Shown here piece after piece: positions 16,061 through 23,209 of a stretch of 64,000 nt of DNA. Location of the stretch: positions 124,001 through 188,000 of the forward strand of contig NZ_JANHKP010000005.1 of the NCBI RefSeq assembly GCF_024497955.1, in the 5' to 3' direction. The notes beneath the pieces were generated by a model. The model saw nothing but the letters and a program-made list of their open reading frames with translations. It did not search any database and was not told the DNA's origin. Numbering within the stretch: position 1 is the first letter of the stretch; the number at the start of each line of letters is the position of its first letter. This DNA comes from Streptomyces sp. C10-9-1 (GTDB lineage Bacteria > Actinomycetota > Actinomycetes > Streptomycetales > Streptomycetaceae). The translations under genes and the position numbers were made by a program.

Positions 16061-18166
16061 TCAGGCTCCCGGCAGCGCCTGCTCCGCCCAGATGGTCTTG
16101 CCGGTGGGGCCGTAGCGCGTTCCCCAGCACTCGGTCAGGGAGGCCACGAGCAGCAGCCCGCGACCGCCCTCGTCGTAGATCCGCGCCCGGCGCAGATGGG
16201 GTGCGGTGCTGCTGCCGTCGGACACCTCGCACACCAGGGAGGTGTCCCGGATCAACCGCAGCCGAATGGGCGAGCCACCGTAGCGGATGGCGTTGGTGAC
16301 CAGTTCGCTGACGACGAGTTCGGTCGTGAACACCGCGTCCCCGAGTCCCCATTCCTCCAGCTTGGCGGCGGCGAGGTGGCGCGCCCGGGAGACCACCGAG
16401 GGGTCGGAGGCGAGCTCCCAGGAGGCGTGGCGGTCGCCCCCGAGCCGGTTCGTGCGGGCGAGGAGGAGGGCCACGTCGTCGTCCGGGCGCTCCGGCAGCA
16501 GCGCCTTGACCACGGCGTCGCAGGTGTCGTCGAGCGATCCCGCGGGCCGGGCGAGGGTGTCGCACAGCAGCTCCAGCGCCGTGTCCCTCTCCCGTTCCGG
16601 CGCCTCGAGCAGGCCGTCGGTGTACAGGGCGAGCAGACTGCGCTCGGGCAGCTCCAGCTCCACCGACTCGAAGGGCAGGCCCCCGACGCCCAGCGGCGGT
16701 CCGCCCGGCAGCGCGACCGGGGAGGTCGTGCCGTCGGGCCGCACCAGCACGGGCTCGGGGTGCCCGGCCCGGGCCAGGGCGCAGTGCCCGCTGACGGGGT
16801 CGTAGGTCACGTAGAGGCAGGTGGCGCCGGCGACCGAGGAGCCCTCGGCGTCCACGGCCTCCTCGCGGTCCAGCTTCAGGACGAGGTCGTCCAGCTGGGT
16901 CAGCAGCTCGTCGGGCGCGAGGTCGACGTCCGCCAGGGTCCGCACCGCGGTCCGCAGCCGCCCCATGGTCGCGGACGCCTGGACCCCGTGGCCGACCACG
17001 TCGCCGACGACCAGGGCGACCCGGGCCCCGGAGAGCGGGATCACGTCGAACCAGTCGCCGCCGATTCCCGCACCGGTGGTGTTGGGCAGGTAGCGGGAGG
17101 CGACGTCGACGGCCTGCTGGCGGGCCGCCCGGCGGGGCAGCAGGCTGCGCTGGAGGGCGAGGGCGGTGGCGTGCTCCCGGGTGTAGCGCCGGGCGTTGTC
17201 GACCGCCACGGCGGAGCGCGCGGCGAGGTCCCCGGCGAGCAGGACGTCGTCGTCGTCGAAGGGGTCGGGGTTGCGGTGCCGGGAGAAGACCGCCACGCCG
17301 AGGGTGACGCCCCGGGCGGTCAGCGGGGCCGCCACGGTGGCGTGGATGCCGTGGGTGAGCATGCTGGCGTAGCGCTCGGGCTCGGTCTGCTCCCACAGCC
17401 GCAGCGCCTCCTCGCCGAGGTCCCAGCGGCGCGCCTCGCCCTGGAGCAGGATGCGGCCGAGGACGGAGTTGCGGTCGTGCTCGTGGTGCTCGCCGAGGGT
17501 GACGACCGCCTCGGGGCAGCCCGGCAGCACGGACTCCTGCGCGACCCTGCGGAAGACGAGGGCGGAGCCCGGGGCGGGTGGCCGCGGCTCCTCCCCCGCG
17601 AGGACCGGCGCGAGCAGGTCGACGGTGACGAAGTCGGCGAAGCTCTCGGTCGCCAGCTCGGCCAGCTCCTCCGCCGTCCGGCCGACGTCCAGGGTGGTGC
17701 CGATGCGGACGCTCGCCTCGTCGAGCGCGGTCAGGCGCTGGCGTGCGCGGTACTGCTCGGTGGTGTCCAGGGTCACCACCGAGCAGCCGTGGACGCGCCC
17801 CGTGTCGTCGGAGACCGGGGAGAGCACGGCGACCCACACGCGCTCGCCGGCGCCGTTGCGCCCCAGGTAGGTCTCGAAGGAGAGGGTCTCGCCGGACTCC
17901 ATCACCTGCAGCATGGCGGCCTGGAGGCCCCCGCCCGCGCCGCCGACGACCTCGGGGCCCATCTCGCCGGGGGTCAGGCCCACGAGGTCGGCGAGTTCCC
18001 GGTCCACCACCCGCAGGGCGGCGGGGTTGGCGGTGACCAGGCGGCAGCCCCGGTCGAAGTAGGAGACGGGCACGGGCAGCTGCTCCAGGATCGAGCGGGG
18101 CAGCGCGGCGGCGTCGGCGGCGCCGCCCGCCGGGTCGCCGGTGAGACCGCTTCCCGGTCCGTCCAT
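16061..18166 (-). CDS. PAS-GAF SpoIIE phosphatase with C-terminal ATPase domain
   Basis: 701 residues from ATG 18166, preceded by AAAGGTGG. PAS at about 28-145 (LEQLPVPVSYFDRGCRLVTANPAAL), GAF at about 160-320, SpoIIE-type PP2C at about 345-560 (GGDWFDVIPLSGARVALVVGDVVGHG, YTDGLLEAPE), and an RsbW-like HATPase at about 590-700 (ELVTNAIRYGG, EGGRGLLLVASL). Compared with the 13226 gene it lacks one PAS domain. The catalytic half is closely similar between the two, suggesting tandem duplication with divergence of the sensor end. Likely role: partner-switching control of an alternative sigma factor in response to an unknown cue. Confidence 0.92.
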   Translation of the reverse strand: MDGPGSGLTGDPAGGAADAAALPRSILEQLPVPVSYFDRGCRLVTANPAALRVVDRELADLVGLTPGEMGPEVVGGAGGGLQAAMLQVMESGETLSFETYLGRNGAGERVWVAVLSPVSDDTGRVHGCSVVTLDTTEQYRARQRLTALDEASVRIGTTLDVGRTAEELAELATESFADFVTVDLLAPVLAGEEPRPPAPGSALVFRRVAQESVLPGCPEAVVTLGEHHEHDRNSVLGRILLQGEARRWDLGEEALRLWEQTEPERYASMLTHGIHATVAAPLTARGVTLGVAVFSRHRNPDPFDDDDVLLAGDLAARSAVAVDNARRYTREHATALALQRSLLPRRAARQQAVDVASRYLPNTTGAGIGGDWFDVIPLSGARVALVVGDVVGHGVQASATMGRLRTAVRTLADVDLAPDELLTQLDDLVLKLDREEAVDAEGSSVAGATCLYVTYDPVSGHCALARAGHPEPVLVRPDGTTSPVALPGGPPLGVGGLPFESVELELPERSLLALYTDGLLEAPERERDTALELLCDTLARPAGSLDDTCDAVVKALLPERPDDDVALLLARTNRLGGDRHASWELASDPSVVSRARHLAAAKLEEWGLGDAVFTTELVVSELVTNAIRYGGSPIRLRLIRDTSLVCEVSDGSSTAPHLRRARIYDEGGRGLLLVASLTECWGTRYGPTGKTIWAEQALPGA

Positions 18167-18291
18167 CGGAGCCACCTTTCGCCCTTCGCCGCCGGGAGCG
18201 CCCTCGCCCGGGGCCGGTCGCGGCCCGTTTCCCAGCATGCGCCCCGCCCCGGGGAGGCTCAACCAGTCCGCGCGGCGGCGGGTCGCGGGGA

Positions 18292-19047
18292 TCAGCGGCG
18301 CAGGTCGGCCTCCGGGCCCATGACGATCACCGGGAGCCCGGCCGGGTCCAGGGCCCGCAGCAGCTCGCGCATGTGCTCCAGGGCCAGGGAGATGCACGCC
18401 TGGGTGGGGCCCTGGTGGTCGACGTGGATCCACACGCCGCCGCCCCTCTCCTCGCCCAGCGGCCTCTCGGTGTCCAGCGGGGTCGTGCCGGGGACGCGGT
18501 TGTAGTCGATGGCGACCACGTAGTCGAAGGAGCCCTCCAGCGGCTCGCCGAGGAACCCCTCGCCGGAGACGTCGAAGTCCTCGTCCTGGTCGTAGGGCAG
18601 CAGGGTGCCGGGATCGGGCAGCCGGCCGCCCGCGTCGCCGAGGCCGAAGACCCCGACGGGGGTGCGCAGATCGCCCTCGGTGTGGTCGGGCGTCCAGCCC
18701 CGCAGGGCGTTGTGCGCGGGCCAGGGGCCGAGCACACGGGTCCAGGGGGCGTCGGCGTCGGCGCGCTCGTAGAGGACCGCCTCGGCCGTGTGGGTGTCGC
18801 GGGTGGCGCCGGTGACGACCAGGGCCTGGAGGGTGCCGTCGGTCAGGGCGGCGCCGGTCTCGGGACCGACGCCGGGCAGGCCGCGCGGGGCGGGGGCCGG
18901 GGAGGCGGGAGAGGGGGAGGCGGGGGCGCCGGGCGGCCCGGACAGGGGACGGGGCGGTGGCGCGGAGGAGGAGGCGCAGCCCGCGAGCAGCAGGGCGGCG
19001 CACACGGTGGGGGCCAGCAGCCGTGATGCGGCGAGGCAGACGGGCAT
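18292..19047 (-). CDS. L,D-transpeptidase-like (YkuD fold) lipoprotein
   Basis: 251 residues. The signal peptide ends in a lipobox LLAGC at about residue 24, so it should be lipid-anchored outside the membrane. A Pro/Ser linker (about 28-60) precedes a YkuD-like domain in which GGGVWIHVDHQGPTQACISL holds the His and the nucleophile Cys. In classical enzymes the motif is IHG...SxGCxR; here the residue after Cys is Ile-Ser and the upstream Gly is replaced. Activity as a peptidoglycan cross-linking enzyme is likely but not certain. ATG 19047 is preceded by GCGGAGGAC. Divergent from the MFS gene. Confidence 0.83.
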   Translation of the reverse strand: MPVCLAASRLLAPTVCAALLLAGCASSSAPPPRPLSGPPGAPASPSPASPAPAPRGLPGVGPETGAALTDGTLQALVVTGATRDTHTAEAVLYERADADAPWTRVLGPWPAHNALRGWTPDHTEGDLRTPVGVFGLGDAGGRLPDPGTLLPYDQDEDFDVSGEGFLGEPLEGSFDYVVAIDYNRVPGTTPLDTERPLGEERGGGVWIHVDHQGPTQACISLALEHMRELLRALDPAGLPVIVMGPEADLRR

Positions 19048-19245
19048 GGGGCGGTGTCCTCCGCGGTCGTGGACGAGGGGTGCGGGCGATGCGTACCCGC
19101 AGGTGCGGGTGGCCGGTCGCCTGCGCGGGCGGCTCACTCCTAGGGGCGCATACGGGCGCGCCCGTATGCGCCAACGCCGGGGACCGTGCGGGTGGGCCCC
19201 GAAATCCCCTGTGACCGCGGGCCCGGGCGCAGTAGCATCGGGCCC
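19048..19245. promoter_or_regulatory. Divergent intergenic region with a perfect 28-bp palindrome
   Basis: Between the L,D-transpeptidase gene (minus) and the MFS leader (plus). Positions 19145-19172 form a perfect inverted repeat (GGCGCATACGGGCG followed at once by its complement). A promoter for the plus side can be proposed: TGTGAC (19210-19215), 17-bp spacer, TAGCAT (19233-19238). The palindrome lies about 38 bp upstream of that -35 box. Confidence 0.6.
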
Positions 19246-19263
19246 ATGCGACGACGACATTGA
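19246..19263 (+). CDS. Five-codon leader mini-ORF (MRRRH) of the MFS gene
   Basis: ATG CGA CGA CGA CAT TGA lies 7 nt after a TAGCAT -10 box, so the transcript should start at or next to the ATG (leaderless). Three consecutive CGA codons are unusual for this genome. Arg-Arg-Arg right after Met matches the +X+ pattern known from macrolide/ketolide-dependent ribosome arrest peptides of the MRLR type. A segment 12 nt past its stop is complementary to the ribosome binding site of the downstream exporter gene. I propose a regulatory leader peptide. This is inference from sequence pattern only. Confidence 0.5.
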   Translation: MRRRH

Positions 19264-19275
19264 TCCACGGCCCCT

Positions 19276-19350
19276 GGTCCTTCGACGGCCTCCCGCGGAC
19301 CGCCGCACGGGTGAGCTCCCGGCGTCCGCTGCCCGTCGTCAAGAAGGACC
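19276..19350 (+). promoter_or_regulatory. Predicted hairpin masking the MFS ribosome binding site
   Basis: GGTCCTTC at 19276-19283 is exactly complementary to GAAGGACC at 19343-19350, which contains the Shine-Dalgarno sequence of the gene starting at 19357. The stem extends by GACG (19284-19287) with CGTC (19337-19340), leaving a 2-nt AA bulge. The CGA repeat of the mini-ORF could alternatively pair with GTCGTC at 19335-19340, giving a possible switch. Confidence 0.5.
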
Positions 19351-19356
19351 TCGTCC

Positions 19357-20748
19357 ATGCTCACCGTTTCGTCGCGCCCTCCTGCCGCCGTCCGTCGGCT
19401 GGAGCGGCGGCTCTCCCTCTACGCGGGGCTGGAGGACTTCGTCCTGCTGTACCCGCTGTACGCACTGCTCTTCGCCGAACACGGCCTGTCCACGGCCGAG
19501 ATGTCCTCGCTGTTCGCCCTGTGGTCGCTGACCGCGCTGGTGGTGGAGGTCCCCTCCGGGGTGTGGGCGGACCTGGTCTCGCGCCGTCTGCTGCTGGTGC
19601 TGGGGCCGCTGCTGACGGCCACCGGCTTCGCCCTGTGGGCGCTGCTGCCCTCCTACGCCGCCTTCGCCGGCGGATTCGTCCTGTGGGGCGTGGGCGGGGC
19701 GCTGCGCTCGGGCGCCTACGAGGCGCTGGCCTTCGAGGAACTGTCCCGGCTGGGCGCCGGCACGCGCTACGCCCGTGCCATGGGCCGCGCCTCGGCCTGG
19801 AGCATGGCCGCCACCGCCGCGGCGACGGCCGCGGCCGCACCGGTGGCGGGTTTGTGGGGCATGCCCGCGGTGGCGGCGGCGAGCGTCGCCGCCTGTCTGC
19901 TGTGCGCGGTCGCGGGCGCCGCGCTGCCGGAGCACCGGGCGCCGGAGGGCGGGGCGGACCGCTCCGGCGGTGCGCCGCTCCCGGCGCCCGCCGGGGAGGG
20001 GCCGGGAACGGCCCGTCCCGCGGGCGCCCCGGGGCCGGGCGGCGGGTGCACCACCGGCGCGGCGGCGACGGCCCGGGGGCTGCGGGCCGTCGCCGTGCTC
20101 CGCTCGGGTGCCGCCGAGGTGCGCGGGACGCCCCGGGTCCGCCGGGCCCTGCTGCTGGTCGTCGCGGTGACGGCGGTCTGGGGCGCCCTGGACGAGTACG
20201 TCCCGCTGCTGGCCTCGGCTACCGGCGCGCCTCCCGCGGCCGTCCCGCTGCTGGTCCTGCTGGTGTGGACGGGCGTGACCGCCGGCGCGCTGCTGGTGGG
20301 GCCGGCCATGAGCCTGGGCCCGCGGGCCCTGGGGGCGCTGCTGGCCGCGGGCGCGCTGGCCACGGCCGCGGGCGCGCTGTGGGGCCGCCCCGCCGGGTTC
20401 GTGGGGGTGGCGGCGGGCTTCCTGGTGTTCCAGCTGGTGGACGTGGTGGCCGACGCCCGGCTCCAGGCGGCCGTCAGCGGCCCGGGGCGTGCGACGATCA
20501 CCTCCCTCGCGGGCCTGGGCAAGGAGGGCGCGACGCTGGGGGTCTTCGGTGCCTACGCGGCACTGTCCTCCCAGGCCGGCCACGGCCCGGTGTTCGCCCT
20601 GCTCGTCGTGCCGTACCTGCTGGTGGCGCTGGTCCTCGGGGTACGCCCCCGCGGCGCGGGCGGGACCGCGGTGCCCGGGGAGGCGGACCGGGCGGCTGCC
20701 GGGGACGCGGGCCCCGCGGTGCCCGGCGGCACGGGCCGGGCGTCCTGA
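19357..20748 (+). CDS. MFS transporter (probable drug/export type)
   Basis: 463 residues, about 12 hydrophobic segments in two bundles split by a Pro/Gly-rich cytoplasmic loop near residues 190-245. Loop 2-3 carries WADLVSRRLLL, equivalent to the MFS motif A GxxxDRxGRR region. The N-terminal SLYAGLEDFVLLYPLYALLFAEHGLSTAEMSSLFALWS stretch is typical of the MFS efflux subfamily close to multidrug exporters. Substrate unknown. ATG 19357 follows AAGAAGGACC. Expression may be governed by the MRRRH leader and the masking hairpin just upstream, which would fit an antibiotic-inducible exporter. A strong terminator follows. Confidence 0.88.
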   Translation: MLTVSSRPPAAVRRLERRLSLYAGLEDFVLLYPLYALLFAEHGLSTAEMSSLFALWSLTALVVEVPSGVWADLVSRRLLLVLGPLLTATGFALWALLPSYAAFAGGFVLWGVGGALRSGAYEALAFEELSRLGAGTRYARAMGRASAWSMAATAAATAAAAPVAGLWGMPAVAAASVAACLLCAVAGAALPEHRAPEGGADRSGGAPLPAPAGEGPGTARPAGAPGPGGGCTTGAAATARGLRAVAVLRSGAAEVRGTPRVRRALLLVVAVTAVWGALDEYVPLLASATGAPPAAVPLLVLLVWTGVTAGALLVGPAMSLGPRALGALLAAGALATAAGALWGRPAGFVGVAAGFLVFQLVDVVADARLQAAVSGPGRATITSLAGLGKEGATLGVFGAYAALSSQAGHGPVFALLVVPYLLVALVLGVRPRGAGGTAVPGEADRAAAGDAGPAVPGGTGRAS

Positions 20749-20761
20749 GCCGGGCCGGACG

Positions 20762-20811
20762 GACCGGGCGCGGCCCCGCCGTCGGAGCGGCCGCAGGGGC
20801 CGCGCCCGGTC
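20762..20811. terminator. Stem-loop terminator after MFS gene
   Basis: A 16-bp perfect stem (GACCGGGCGCGGCCCC with its complement at 20796-20811) and an 18-nt loop begin 14 bp after the stop. It insulates the MFS gene from the conflict-system operon. Confidence 0.75.
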
Positions 20812-20970
20812 ACCCGCCGGTGCCGGGCGGGCCGCGTTCCCGGCCGCGGCGCGGCCGGGGCCGGTGCCGGCCCTGGCCGATTCCCGTCCCCCGGGGGCGG
20901 GTGGCTGGGATGATCCTGCGCACGGGGCCGGGCGCGCGGTCCTGTCCGGGTGCGAGCGGGGGGTGGCGTG

Positions 20971-22071
20971 ATGCGCCGGGAGGGCACGGTGGCGGGGGCG
21001 GCGGGCACGGGGCCCGGGGCGGAGGACGATGCGGTCCACTTCGTGGACCGGTTCCCCTTCGACTGGCAGGACCCCGCCTCCCGCGAACTGAGGGACCTGC
21101 TGGCCTCCGTCCACTTCCGCGAGGAGCCGGTCGTCGCCCTCGCCCAGGAGGCCGGGATCCGGCCTGCCTCCCTCCACTGGGGCCGCCCCATGGACGCGGT
21201 GTGGCACGAGCTGATCGAGACCGCCCGCCGGCAGGACCGCCTCCGGGCGCTGCTGGAGCGTGTCACCGCGGGCCCGGACGCGGCCCTGGCCCGGCGCGTG
21301 GGCGAGCTGCTGCGGTCCCGGCCCGTGGTGGAGGCCGCCCCGCCCGCGCAGGACCCGGAGGCCCTGACGGCACAGGCCCCGGACGCCGCCGAGCGCCAGA
21401 TCCTGCGCACCGCCTCCTACCTGGACGTGTCCTTCCTGCGGCGCGGTGTGGAGGTCGCCTCGTCCGTGGCCCGCCTGCTGGTGTCCTTCGCGGACGGCTC
21501 CACCTACCACGCGACGGCCTTCAGGATCGCCGAGGACACCCTGCTGACCAGCCATCACGTGCTCTTCGACGCGCCGGCCCGCGGGGGCGGGCGGGCCGTC
21601 GCGGCCGAAGCGTGGTTCGGGTACGAGAACGACGCGGAGGGGCGTGTGCGCGCCCATGTCCCCGTCCGCTGCCTCACCGACTCGGTCGCCGGCGACGCGG
21701 AGGAGGACTGGGCGGTGGTGCGGACGGCGGAGCCGGTGCCGGAGGAAGCGGCGGTGGTGGACCTCCCGCGCAGCGTGCCGGTGGCGCGCGGGGACCGCGT
21801 CTACATCGTGCAGCACCCGCACGGCGGGGTGAAGAAGCTCGCCGCGCACCACAACGTGGTCCGGTACGCGGACGACTCCGTGGTGCGCTACTGGACCGAC
21901 ACCGACCACGGCTCGTCGGGCTCCCCCGTCTTCGACCGGCACTGGCGGCCCGTGGCGCTGCACCAGCGCTGGGTGCGCGTCAGCCCCCAGGGGGCGCCGC
22001 CGGAGTACGTCAACCAGGGGGTGCGCATCGACCGGATCGCAGCCGGACTGGAGCGGGCCGGGTGGACGTGA
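20971..22071 (+). CDS. EAD-like domain fused to trypsin-like serine protease
   Basis: 366 residues. Residues about 25-115 form a small helical domain (RELRDLLASVHF, GIRPASLHWGRPMDAVWHELI) that resembles effector-associated domains (EAD1-like) and the N-terminus of the next gene product. Residues about 145-360 are a trypsin-like fold: His in LLTSHHVLFD (H195/H196), Asp in EEDWAVVR (D246), Ser in DHGSSGSPVFD (S316). No signal peptide, so the protease would act inside the cell. Start ATG 20971 follows GGGGTGG; GTG at 20968 or 20950 are alternatives. First gene of a three-gene coupled set. Likely an effector activated through EAD-EAD contact. Confidence 0.85.
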   Translation: MRREGTVAGAAGTGPGAEDDAVHFVDRFPFDWQDPASRELRDLLASVHFREEPVVALAQEAGIRPASLHWGRPMDAVWHELIETARRQDRLRALLERVTAGPDAALARRVGELLRSRPVVEAAPPAQDPEALTAQAPDAAERQILRTASYLDVSFLRRGVEVASSVARLLVSFADGSTYHATAFRIAEDTLLTSHHVLFDAPARGGGRAVAAEAWFGYENDAEGRVRAHVPVRCLTDSVAGDAEEDWAVVRTAEPVPEEAAVVDLPRSVPVARGDRVYIVQHPHGGVKKLAAHHNVVRYADDSVVRYWTDTDHGSSGSPVFDRHWRPVALHQRWVRVSPQGAPPEYVNQGVRIDRIAAGLERAGWT

Positions 22072-22075
22072 GAGC

Positions 22076-23209
22076 GTGCTGAACCTCGACGCACGCGCCT
22101 TCGCGCGCTGGGACGCGGACACGGTGGCCCTGCTGAAGGCGCTGACGGACCTCTTCCCGGAGACGGGTCCGATCAAGCGGCTGGTCCAGGAGGGCGGGCT
22201 GCGGCTCGCCCGGTTCCACTGGGACCGCCCCGCGGACGACCTCTGGCCGGACGTGCTGGAGGCGGCGGCCGCCGAGGGGCTGCTGCGGGGGCTGCTGCTG
22301 CGGGTCGCCGACGACCCGTCCAGCCGCGTCCACCACCCGCTGCTCAGGGAGCTGCTGCACCGCGAACAGCCCGCAGGCGGCGTGGACCCGTGCCAGGTCC
22401 GGTTCATCGACCGCACCGTGCCCAAGGCGTTCCTCGACCGCAACGCGCTGCGGGGGCACCTGCGGGAACTGCTCCACGACAACGGCAGCAGGGTCCTGGT
22501 GGTCAGCGGCGACCGGTTCACCGGGAAGTCCTGGACCTGGGACCTGATCGTGCACGTCCTCGGGGAGCTGGGCCGGGGCAGCTCGTACCTCATCGACCTG
22601 GACGCCTGGGAGGGCACCCCGGCCGGGCCCGCCGACGTGATGGGCGAGATCACCGACCAGCTGGGCTGGGAGCGGGCCGCGGTGGACCCGCACGAGGCGG
22701 AGGACACCAGCGCCCGGAACCTGCTCAGCAGGTTCAAGGGCCGCATCCGCGGCTGCGCCGACGAGCCCTGGTTCGTCTTCGACGGACTGGACGCCCACTA
22801 CCTGACCCCCTCGGCCCTGCGGATGATCGAGGGCCTGGCCCTGGCGGCGGAGCGGCGGGAGGCGGGCGGGCGGATGCGTGTGGTGCTGATCGGCTACGAG
22901 CGGGAACTGCCGGCGCAGCTGGCGCAGTCCGTACTGCACGAGAGGCTGGGGCACCCGGGGGTGGACGACCTGCGCGACTTCTTCGACCGCGTCGCCGCGT
23001 CCCGGGGGTACCGGCCGGACGGCGAAGCGGTCGACCTGTTCGTGGAGCGGGTTCTGGAGGAGTCCATGGGGGAAGAGGAGTCGGTGGGGGAAGGGGACCG
23101 GAGGGGCGCCCTGCCCATCGGGCGGGTGTCCCGGGCCGCCGCGGCGCACGCCCGGCTGCTGCTGTCCCATCTGCCCGCCCCGGCAACCCGGGAAGGGGGA
23201 GCGCCGTGA
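22076..23209 (+). CDS. EAD-like domain fused to P-loop ATPase
   Basis: 377 residues from GTG 22076, 4 bp after the protease stop. The first 95 residues (TVALLKALTDLFPETGPIKRLVQEGG, RFHWDRPADDLWPDVLEAAAAEG) mirror the N-terminal domain of the protease gene. Then an AAA/STAND-type ATPase: Walker A GDRFTGKS at about residues 144-151 and Walker B WFVFDGLD at about 231-238. Near the end is a Glu-rich linker. There is no obvious effector domain. The shared N-terminal domain makes it the probable NTP-dependent switch that recruits or releases the EAD-protease. Its stop overlaps the next gene's GTG by 4 bp. Confidence 0.85.
   Translation: MLNLDARAFARWDADTVALLKALTDLFPETGPIKRLVQEGGLRLARFHWDRPADDLWPDVLEAAAAEGLLRGLLLRVADDPSSRVHHPLLRELLHREQPAGGVDPCQVRFIDRTVPKAFLDRNALRGHLRELLHDNGSRVLVVSGDRFTGKSWTWDLIVHVLGELGRGSSYLIDLDAWEGTPAGPADVMGEITDQLGWERAAVDPHEAEDTSARNLLSRFKGRIRGCADEPWFVFDGLDAHYLTPSALRMIEGLALAAERREAGGRMRVVLIGYERELPAQLAQSVLHERLGHPGVDDLRDFFDRVAASRGYRPDGEAVDLFVERVLEESMGEEESVGEGDRRGALPIGRVSRAAAAHARLLLSHLPAPATREGGAP

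Noticed and set aside
11435..18505. A single plus-strand open frame of over 2,300 codons
   Set aside because: It runs antisense to the two SpoIIE-type genes and through the epimerase in another frame. The implied protein is Gly/Arg/Ala-rich without domains. It is an effect of high GC.
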